Assembly (NCBI GenBank): GCA_029339505.1
Contig: JAQISU010000097.1
Span: forward strand, 4,539,001 to 4,603,000
Reading direction: 5' to 3'
DNA from: Unio delphinus
Lineage: Eukaryota; Mollusca; Bivalvia; Unionida; Unionidae
DNA: 64,000 bases
Part shown: piece after piece, positions 49,501-61,500 of the stretch
How positions within the stretch are numbered: position 1 is the first letter of the stretch
How the letters are laid out: each line of letters opens with the position of its first letter
The notes under the pieces: generated by a model
The model's input: only the letters and a program-made list of their open reading frames with translations
What the model was told of the DNA's origin: nothing
The model's database searches: none
Made by a program: the position numbers and the translations under genes

Positions 49501-52500
49501 TGCCTTTTTCAGGTTTCTTATGGACAACAATTACATAATCATTCTTTGCAAAAAAAACATGCTTTTTTTGTTGGTTTAAATGGAACTTTTAGCATTACAT
49601 CCAAAAAATGGCAGTTAAGTGCCTTTCCCAACAACATACCTAAACAGCTGCCTTGGGTGGAGACTGAACCCAGGATGCTAAGATTTTAAGAAAGGTGCTC
49701 CTCTGAACTAATGCAAATTATTTTTTAAAAACTCAACTTCCTCAGAAATGGCAATCTGAAATGCAATCTCCAATTTAAAAAAAGTTCACTTATGTGTCCA
49801 AACAGTTTTCTGTATAGGTTACATATGATAGCAAGAGAGTGTGGATTGATGACATAGATATACGCCAAAATGCACCAATAGTGAGGGAGGGCGATTAATT
49901 AGTAAACCAGAAAATTTACATAGATATATACATAAAGACACCAAGACATGGGAAGGATAATTAGTATAAAAAGACAAATTGGACCTCAACTTAAAGACAC
50001 CAGGAGAGGGAACTGATGACTAATTAGCATATCAGACAATTCACATGGATTTCAAAATAAGACACCAGACATGTGCAGGATATTAGTTAGTAAACAAGAC
50101 AACTTGGACCTCAACTTAAAGACACCAGTAGTGTGGGAAGATAATTAGTTAATAAACCAGACCAATTCTGTGGACCTGAAGCAAAAAAGACACCAGGATG
50201 GAAAAGGATAATTAATTAGCAAGCCAGAACATTTATGAAGATCTCAACCTCAAAACACCGAAACGGGGAGTGGATAATCAGTTAGTAAACCAGACAATTA
50301 CATAGACTGCAGTTTAAAGACACCAGATCAGGAGGGGAATTATTTATTAGTAATTAATTAGGCCTGGTGTCTGGACCCATCCGCTAAATATTCATTAAGG
50401 CCTAGTCCACTCACACAAAAGTTGTATTAAGCATGCATCTGGTGTATTACATTCTAAACTTAAAATTATCACACTGCTACACAATTACACTGATTTGCAT
50501 CTGTGTGGACTAGTCTGTGCAATGTTCTGTCCAAAAATTGCTACACATTTACACTGTTTTGCATCTGTGTCGACAAGTCTGTGAAATGTTCTGTCAAAAA
50601 ATTAAAAACAGATCAAACCATTAGGTATGGATTTCAGCAACAGATACAAAATTTCAGTCTTAAATGTAACAATTTGACAATATAAAATTTAAGTGCAAGT
50701 TAAGTTCCAATGAGTTTATGCCTACCAGTTTTAAATTGAACTAATATACATGTGAGGGAAATATATAGCCAAATCACTTTGGTCAAGCTATAAAATGATA
50801 TACTGTTCATGCATGTTATTACTATAAAAAAAAAGACAGGTTCAAGCATGAACACTATAAATGTATGCGTAGGCAACATGTTAAGGTCTGAAATGAGCTA
50901 TGCTCACCATGCTCTATTAGTGTCTGTGCACGAGTAAACCGACCATGCAATGCGGTCATATGTAGGGGGGTTCGACCATCATCGCACTGGAAAGAGAGAA
51001 AGAATGATAGAATAATGAATATAAGACATATAATTAGAAATAAATACGACATTTAAATAATTTCAGGACTTTGGCTGAATATCAGATACAGGGGAGGTAA
51101 CTCAATCCCTGACCTTCATGCAACAATACTCCTGATACTTGAGGTAACTATGTTGCCATGTGCGGTTCTACACATTTTTCTGAGGTGATAAGGATGATTA
51201 TATACAAATCCGAAGAATGATATGTCCCACCTGCTTCACCATGGCATAATCTTAAAAAATTGTGCACATCCAATAGATCATAAAAACCAGGTCACTGTGA
51301 TATCCATAAAAGGTGATCCATACTCCTAATATAATTACACATCAAATTTCATGACTGCATATCAAAGGAACTAAGCTAAATGCAACAAATTCAACATAAT
51401 CACGGGGACATAAAAAAAAGGTCACTGTGACCTATATTTCCCCAAGGAAATTTATACATGCAACAGTGTCAATGTAATCATTTTCATGGAGCATGAAAAG
51501 TAGGTTACTAACAAGCAAATGGAACAGGAAAAATGTCAATGATCTACTTTTTGCTCATGAGGAGTAAAACATTGAAAGTATATACAACAGTGCTGGTAAT
51601 GCTGAACTAGTAACAATGATGTAATGTAATCACTGGAGCAGTAAAGGTAGGTCACTGAGACTTGTACCCCTTATAAGCAGTTTACTCTAAGATGAATACT
51701 TGTCAAATTTCATAACTGCATGCAGCAGAATATGAGAAAATGCAAGAGCATAAATGTGGGAGGACAACATCAGATCACTGTGATCTAATTTTGTCCATGG
51801 TGAGTAGTAAATCCCGTGACATTATCCTGACTGAACATACAGAAGTGTCCTAAAAACTGAGCTAAAAACAAAAACCTGACACTGACACCGACGCCAACAC
51901 TGCAATCAGAAAAGTTATTCCTATATCTTGCATGTGATTCAAAGGTAAGAGAATTGAAGTTAGGTCAGTTGGATATACAAGTCTTTCTAAATATGAGAAA
52001 TTTACAAGATTTATATACATTTTCATAATGAGAAGAGATAACATTTTATTTGCCTGAGGACCCTTAACAAATTCCCATGTTTATTTCCCCCTCCCCCATC
52101 CCCGAGTTCAAATTCCTTGTTACTTGTCTATGAATACTGTAACAACACTTGTACCACTAATTTGATAAAGACTCAAATTTGTGTCCAGGTAGATCAGTTA
52201 TTTAACCTGACCTTGCTGTGGCTGAATAGATGTATTTCAGGTAGTCAACTGAACAACCCGAGCAAAACTTTCTTGCTAAGGTGGTCGATGTTGTTCTGTA
52301 GGACCAGTTTTCAGCAAGGCATAACAAAATATCATGTTCTGCTTTTGTCAAGTTTAAAAACCTGCATTTAAATAGTTCAAAAAAGTGATTTAAGACTGAT
52401 GCAGCAACAGTAAACATTATGTTCAACAATAAAGACCATAATCATCTCCAATCAAGTTTCAACAACTGCAGTTCCAAACCCTATGCAGCTCAACATCTTC

Positions 52501-55500
52501 ATACCCTCTCCTAATCTGCCATAATATTTTACTTTTTTTCCCTTCGATTTCACATGGTGATGGCAATCATCTTTCCCGCTATGCTTTTTCATTCTTCTGT
52601 TCAGACAACTTAAATGTTTTTAGAGTTGTTTTTTTTTTTACTCCTTTTGTCTTAAATATCACAACTATGGATGCAATTTTTAGAAATAACTATAAACAAC
52701 AACTTAATCAAGCAGATGTTTGGCATGAAAATATATATGTTGCTAAAAGCATTTGCAGTACTCCTGTAAAATTTGTCTGGTTCCCTGAGTAACTCCACTG
52801 AATCTAATATGAAACCTATACCAGTACAGACAAGGCAGTATCTGGATTTTAGTGCAACAATCAGAATTCCTTAATGTTTTTTTTAATTCCATTAACAGTA
52901 ATTTTTGTAGGACCTATGTCAACTTTTAATTATGGTAGGTCCACTATGGTCAGTTTCTGTGTGATTTGGATTTTTACCATAACTTTAAATTTGTATTAGC
53001 AATATCACTATGATGTCTGCAATGGCAGTTTATAGTGATGTCTAGCACTGAAGCACGATGTCACATACATGTAGCATCATGTCCCGCCCATTCACATTAT
53101 GCTGACACCAGACCAACCAGTCCTAACACTAACCCCTTAATGCTGAGTGCCTAGTTAACACCATTTTTATAGTCAGTGTAAGGCAGGTAAGTTAGACCAT
53201 GGAGAATATACACATATTATCTAGATGGTTTGAATTCATTTTTAAATGATCCTTGATTTCAAAGACATGCAAAATATTACAGTAATGTATGTTTTGTCCT
53301 TTGATCGGGAGGAAGAAGGTGCCTGACACTGACAATAATGAAACTGACCAAATGCTGGCAGATTTGGGTTCTTATTTAAAACTGACCAGATGCTGGCAGA
53401 TTTGGTTCTTATTTAAAACTGACCAGATGCTGGCAGATTTGGGTTCTTATTTAAAACTGACCAGATGCTGGCAGATTTGGTTCTTATTTAAAACTGATCA
53501 GATGCTGGCAGATTTGGGTTCTTATTTAAAACTGACCAATGCTGGCAGATTTGGGTTCTTATTTAAAACTGACCAATGCTGGCAGATTTGGGTTCTTATT
53601 TAAAACTGACCAATGCTGGCAGATTTGGGTTCTTATTTAAAACTGACCAATGCTGGCAGATTTGGGTTCTTATTTAAAACAGAGACTAATGAAATATTAC
53701 AGAAAATCATATGATCTATGAAGCTATAGTACATACTGATCTCGCTCATAATTGCGATAATATTGACAGATTTACCAAATTTCATCAAAATCATATAAAA
53801 AATATAGTCATGACAGTGGAAATTAGAATCACGATCACCTTATTAAAATGCTTGGAATCTGAGCATAATAGAATTCATTGGATGTCTTGCTGATATAAGC
53901 CTATTTACCAAGTTTGATCAAGTCAGAATCATGAGGAATAACAAGATCGGTCAATAAGATGCATGACCACCTTGTTAATATGCATGTATCTCAATCATTA
54001 TGGAACTTGTACAAAATGTGGATGACACAGGGTTAATTCAGATCCGAAATGTGGATGACACAGTGTTAATTCAGATCTGAAATGTGGATGACAGTGTTAA
54101 TTCAGATCTGAAATGTGGATGACATAGGGTTATATTTCAGATCAGAAATGTGGATGACACAGTGTTAATTCAGATCTGAAATGTGGATGACACAGTGTTA
54201 ATTCAGATCTGAAATGTGGATGACACAGTGTTAATTCAGATCTGAAATGTGGATGACACAGTGTTAATTCAGATCTGAAATGTGGATGACATAGGGTTAT
54301 ATTTCAAGCGTGATTAAATCAGATCCAAAATATGTCCTCCTGAATCATAACAAGCTCACTCAAGCTGTGCCAACATCAAGTCATTAATATGCATAGCGCC
54401 TTCACCTCAATTAAAGTGTCAGACATCTTGGTAATATAGGACCCCATGCCAAGCTTGATCAAAATTTTGATCAGAAATATGGCCACAAGATCATCTAATT
54501 AATATACATGAATCTCACTCATTAATGACCATTAATACAAATGAATCTTATTCATTAATGACCATTAATATACATGAATCTCACTCATTAATGACCATCT
54601 TGAGGCCATATAAAGCCATATTTCGACTATATTCTAAAGTGGAACAGATATTACTTTCCAATTAGTATCAAGCAACTGTTGATGGACTAACAACACACTA
54701 GGCACAGAGGATGCAAGTTTGTACCACAAGCTTGCTCGGCCATACAGCCAGGTAAGCTAAAAAGATTCACCATGGCTAATTTGTTACATATTCATCCATG
54801 CAGTTTTGCAAGCAGATATTTTGATATCACACTTTCTTCATGCAATCTGGGAGAAAGTAACTGGATAATATCCATGCATTTCACCAAACTTCACCTACAC
54901 TGCAAGTTCTTTTTCCTGATCCTGGAGGAAACTGGCTTACCAGAGTTCTCTCCCTTGTCACTCTCCTGCATCTTGGAGGTAAATTATAGCATACAAGCAA
55001 AATAATTATATTTTTGTAAAAAAAATACATGCTGTCAATACAAGTGTGTAATTTATTATCATATAGAAAAATCTAAATGTCACAGAAATATTTAAGAATA
55101 ATAAAAATGAGAGAGTTAAAACATGGTTTCGTGATGTTAAACTGTATCAAATGAGTAAATCTAATATGAATTTGTCTAAACTGTACTTAAATTCATTCCT
55201 TGCAGAGGAAGTAGATTAAAGTGTTTCCACAAAAAAACCTAATGAACACAGCATTACTACATATATTATTAATAATTTCAGTACAGGCACATTGCAAATA
55301 ATATTTAGACAGACCTGTATTTTTGTGGAAGCCCCTTCTGTGACCAGAATTTCCAAACAGATTCCACCATGTGTTGAAGCTGCAGCATAATGAAGTGGAG
55401 TCTGAAATTTAAAAAAAGAGTTAGAATTCTGCTTTGTAATATATATATAACCATATCTGCCACAAAGTTTTAAATTTATTGTTTTGGTCTGCGAGGTTAA

Positions 55501-58500
55501 AGGTCATCAAGGGGCAAATATCATCCATTTCTCACTTCATGCCCTGCAAGTTCTCTGGAGTATGGACACCGTCAATGTCAGTTGAACATAGAAATTTGTT
55601 TCTTAATGGTAATTATTTAGTTTTAGTTTTATAGTACAAAGTTCCAGAGGGTAGATAAAGATAATCATAAAAACCCAAATGCCTTAAATCTTAAACGTAT
55701 TGACACTTGGGCAACTGTTCACACATGCAAATTCTTGGATCTGCGAGGCATGTTCATCAATCAATCCTAGTAAGCCAAATTGATATATACTCCTATTCAT
55801 GTTCATCAATAAATCCTAGCCAGCCAAATCGATATATACTCCTATTTATGTTCATCAATCAATCCTAGTAAGCCAAATCGACATATACTCCTATTTATGC
55901 TCATCAATCAATCCTAGTAAGCCAAATCGACATATACTCCTATTTATGCTCATCAATCAATCCTAGTAAGCCAAATCGATATATACTCCTATTTATGCTC
56001 ATCAATCAATCCTAGTAAGCCAAATCGATATATACTCCTATTTATGCTCATCAATCAATCCTAGTAAGCCAAATCGATATATACTCCTATTTATGCTCAT
56101 CAATCAATCCTAGTAAGCCAAATCGACATATACTCCTATTTATGCTCATCAATCAATCCTAGTAAGCCAAATCGACATATACTCCTATTTATGTTCATCA
56201 ATCAATCCTAGTAAGCCAAATCGACATATACTCCTATTTATGCTCATCAATCAATCCTAGTAAGCCAAATCGATATATACTCCTATTTATGCTCATCAAT
56301 CAATCCTAGTAAGCCAAATCGACATATACTCCTATTTATGCTCATCAATCAATCCTAGTAAGCCAAATCGACATATACTCCTATTTATGCTCATCAATCA
56401 ATCCTAGTAAGCCAAATCGATATATACTCCTATTTATGCTCATCAATCAATCCTAGAAAGCCAAATCGATATATACTCCTATTTATGCTCATCAATCAAT
56501 CCTAGTAAGCCAAATCGACATATACTCCTATTTATGCTCATCAATCAATCCTAGTAAGCCAAATCGATATATACTCCTATTTATGCTCATCAATCAATCC
56601 TAGTAAGCCAAATCGACATATACTCCTATTTATGCTCATCAATCAATCCTAGTAAGCCAAATCGACATATACTCCTATTTATGCTCATCAATCAATCCTA
56701 GTAAGCCAAATTGATATATACTCCTATTTATGCTCATCAATCAATCCTAGTAAGCAAAATCGATATATACTCCTATTTATGCTCATCAATCAATCCTAGT
56801 AAGCCAAATCGATATATACTCCTATTTATGCTCATCAATCAATCCTAGTAAGCCAAATCGATATATACTCATATTTATGCTCATCAATCAATCCTAGTAA
56901 GCCAAATCGACATATACTCCTATTTATGCTCATCAATCAATCCTAGTAAGCCAAATCGACATATACTCCTATTTATGTTCATCAATCAATCCTAGTAAGC
57001 CAAATCGACATATACTCCTATTTATGCTCATCAATCAATCCTAGTAAGCCAAATCGATATATACTCCTATTTATGCTCATCAATCAATCCTAGTAAGCCA
57101 AATCGACATATACTCCTATTTATGCTCATCAATCAATCCTAGTAAGCCAAATCGACATATACTCCTATTTATGCTCATCAATCAATCCTAGTAAGCCAAA
57201 TCGATATATACTCCTATTTATGCTCATCAATCAATCCTAGAAAGCCAAATCGATATATACTCCTATTTATGCTCATCAATCAATCCTAGTAAGCCAAATC
57301 GATATATACTCCTATTTATGCTCATCAATCAATCCTAGTAAGCCAAATCGATATATACTCCTATTTATGTTCATCAATCAATCCTAGTAAGCCAAATCGA
57401 CATATACTCCTATTTATGTTCATCAATCAATCCTAGTAAGCAAAATCGATATATACTCCTATTTATGCTCATCAATCAATCCTAGTAAGCCGAATCGATA
57501 TATACTCCTATTTATGTTCATCAATCAATCCTAGTAAGCAAAATCGATATATACTCCTATTTATGCTCATCAATCAATCCTAGTAAGCCAAATCGATATA
57601 TACTCCTATTTATGTTCATCAATCAATCCTAGTAAGCCAAATCGACATATACTCCTATTTAATTCATCAATCAATCCTAGTAAGCCAAATCGATATATAC
57701 TCCTATTTATGCTCATCAATCAATCCTAGAAAGCCAAATCGATATATACTCCTATTTATGCTCATCAATCAATCCTAGTAAGCCAAATCGATATATACTC
57801 CTATTTATGCTCATCAATCAATCCTAGTAAGCCAAATCGATATATACTCCTATTTATGTTCATCAATCAATCCTAGGAAGCCAAATCGATATATACTCCT
57901 ATTTATGCTCATCAATCAATCCTAGAAAGCCAAATCGATATATACTCCTATTTATGCTCATCAATCAATCCTAGGAAGCCAAATCGATATATACTCCTAT
58001 TTATGCTCATCAATCAATCCTAGTAAGCCAAATCGATATATACTCCTATTTATGTTCATCAATCAATCCTAGTAAGCCAAATCGATATATACTCCTATTT
58101 ATGTTCATCAATCAATCCTAGTAAGCCAAATCGATATATACTCCTATTTATGTTCATCAATCAATCCTAGTAAGCCAAATCGATATATACTCCTATTTAT
58201 GTTCATCAATCAATCCTAGTAAGCCAAATCGATATATACTCCTATTTATGTTCATCAATCAATCCTAGAAAGCCAAATCGATATATACTCCTATTTATGC
58301 TCATCAATCAATCCTAGTAAGCCAAATCGATATATACTCCTATTTATGTTCATCCATTTCCAGACTGGTTCACATTTTTCCATACAGTTAGTACTATGTG
58401 TCCAACATAAATCCTGAATTCCTCGAATAAAGGATACAATTTTCTATAAAACAAATTCAATTTGAGGATTGAAAATACAGGTAAACTGATGAATTAACTT

Positions 58501-61500
58501 TGTATTTCATCCATAATTTTGTTTCTTTTAATGGTAAATTCAAATATTTCTATGATATATATTTCAGTAGTTTAAACACGTACATGTTATGTCTGTTACA
58601 ACTTTGTCCAAGTTGTGAAAATCACAAGAATAGAAAAAATAATGGTTTTATAAACATCCACTCCATGAACAGCAGAAGTAAATTTACACACCACAGTCAG
58701 AAATAAATATTGATGAAAACTTTGCACTTCCGTGTTTTTTATTCTAGTATATTTGTGTTATTTGATGTCAATTTGTGAGTTTACAAAGTCACCTATGGAG
58801 TTCATTATTAATATAACACATTTAAACTAATATCTCCACTTTCCTTGTAAATTACATGTGTGGAATAACCTGAAACTATTGGATACATGAATTGCCATTT
58901 GACAGGTCTTTCACCTGAAGGATGTTCGCTTTCCAATATCTCCACTTTTCTTGTAAATTACATGTGTGTGGAATAACCTGAAACTATTGGATATGCAAAG
59001 AGCCACTTGGCATGTCTCATATCAAAGGATGTTTGCTTTCTTCGGAATCCCTCTCTGTCTTTCCTTCTCTTGTTACACAGAACACAACTATGTGCTGGAT
59101 ATGCTCATTTAACTTCAGGTGCTGCTGTAAAAAATTTAGGTTAACGTTTCCTAGTGAGAAGTTCTGGTAGATCACCAGCAAATTTGTGTCTTCTCCAAGC
59201 GAGTTCAAATAGTATATTAGTTCAGTATTCGCCATCTCTACATTTGACCTAGAAGACAAGCAAGCCATCCTTTTTCATCCAACCTGAATGTACTTTAAAC
59301 TTCTGGGCGACATCAATTTTAGACTCAAAATCATGGTTACTTCCAACACTTCCTCAGCTCCAATAATCTCTTTTTCCTTTCAAAATCATTGTCATCATCA
59401 CTATCTGCAGCAAGTATTAATTGAAAAAATATCACCATTGTACTGTGTGTCAAACATTCCAATTAGTAAATGATTATAAGTGAGTATTTGTAAAACTTCT
59501 TTCCTAAATATACAGTTAAGAAGAACATAATGCTTATTCTGGACCCCAATGTACCAATCAATCAAGTTTTACAAGCCATCATGCCAAACTGAAGTAACAG
59601 GATGACCAAAGTCATGACAAGCAATACAAGACCTCTACCAGCAGTGCACTTGATGTCAAGACAAGCAATACAAGACCTCTACCAGCAGTGCACCTGACGT
59701 CAAGACAAGCAATACAAGACCTATACCAGCAGTGCACTTGATGTCAAGACAAGCAATAAAAGACCTCTACCAGCAGTGCACCTGAGGTCAAGAAAAGCAA
59801 TACAAGACCACTACCATCTGTATGTCTGACATCATGATATTATGACAAGCTTAAAATAACGTTTTGATTTTACTCTTACCAGACCTCGGTGATTAACAGC
59901 ATTTATAGAAGCCCCATAACTAAGAAGCTCAGTGACAACAACATCCTGTCCATTGAGGCATGCCACATGCAGAGCTGTATTTCCGTAGACATTTACAGCA
60001 TCCACTTCAACTGACAACTCCAGGAGTAGCTTCACCACACTGACCTGACCACTGGCTGCTGCTGCATGAAGTGGAGTGTACATCTGTACAAAAACAAAAA
60101 GTCAGGCTGAATTAAAGCATTTATTTAAGGTATCAGATTAGCTCCAAAAAGTTTGGAATATGTTATTTTAAATGTTCAATGCTTTGGAATACATAAGAAT
60201 TCCACTTTCTACTTCAGCAAGGATGTCACATGAAATATAAACTTTGGGAACCTCTGCTAAGTATGTGACATCGAAAACTAAATTAAGCACAAGCCAAACC
60301 ATGTGATATATTTGTCCATCTATCATTTAACTATCTGCTTTTATACGAATTTAGCGAGACCCTGAAATGTTGAGCAACTTTCATAATAATTAAAATATAG
60401 AGCTGGTTCGAAATCAGAGATGAATTGATGAAAAACAACATCACAATAAAGATTCAAACTATTAATAATATAATAGAAGTTATTTATGTATATTTGTAAC
60501 TACTGTAGCTAACTTTTTTTTATAATTTTCATTCTAGGCTTTAAATTGTGGTGATTATCTTCAGTTAGATTTCGCTAACTATGACAAAGAATAGTTGTAC
60601 AGGGTCCAAGACAGTGTATCATTAACTGTCTCATTTTGCAACCCTGTGGTCTTAAGTTAATACCCAATCTAATTTTATGATTGGGTATATGGCTGAAGGT
60701 GTGTTGCAAGCTTCACAAGGTTTCCTCTACCTCAAAAACTGGCCTGGGTGGTTATGTCATGCTTTGCAGCCTTTACCAGAAGGAAGAGACATCATTTAGC
60801 CCATTTACTGCTGTCCTTGTGTTTCAAGCAGTGTTTAGAGCATGAGCTACGTGTTGCCAAACTGTGCCGCTTGACATCGTTCAAGCAGTTTGAACAAATG
60901 GCCACTTCTGACTGCCAGAAAGCAATCTATTCTTGGTCACAAAGTCTGGCTACATGATTAAGATAACTGAACAATCGGATTGGATGTATGTCAGAATGTG
61001 TCATAAATCATGGTGCAAAAGCCATTCAATGTAACGTGCAAATTTCTTCTGAAGCAGCGATAGGGAAACATTATCAGGCTAAGAGATGATTATCTTCCCT
61101 TTGGACTAGTTTGTTTGTTTGTTTTTATGGTTAAACGCCATTTTTTCAGCACAAGATAGACTATACATGGCGGCCAGTATTAATGGTGGAGGAAGATCCC
61201 GGAAAACCCCGGAAAGAACCACCAACCCATGAGAAGCTACCGGCAAGCTTTCTCACATACCCACATTGGCTGAATCCGAGACTCGAACCCATGCAGACAG
61301 AGGTGAGATGGCAGTGATCTGTAATGGACAGCACTTTAGACCACTTGACCACTCGGGGCCCCCTTTGCACTAGTCATGACAAAGCCACTTCTCCATTAAA
61401 ACCTTAAAAGCAAAAGGCCTTCTAGCAACTGCAATCCACTCTACTGCTAAATTATTCAATACCCCTCAGCACAAGATTCTTCTGACACCATGCAGGTGTA

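Noticed and set aside
52202..52429. A 75-residue minus frame in the same orientation as the host gene
   Set aside because: It does not resemble an ankyrin repeat, and exons D and E join perfectly without it.
60748..60957. A 69-residue plus frame with normal-looking composition
   Set aside because: No recognised family, no splice or promoter context, and it lies in an intron of the opposite-strand gene. Kept only as an observation.
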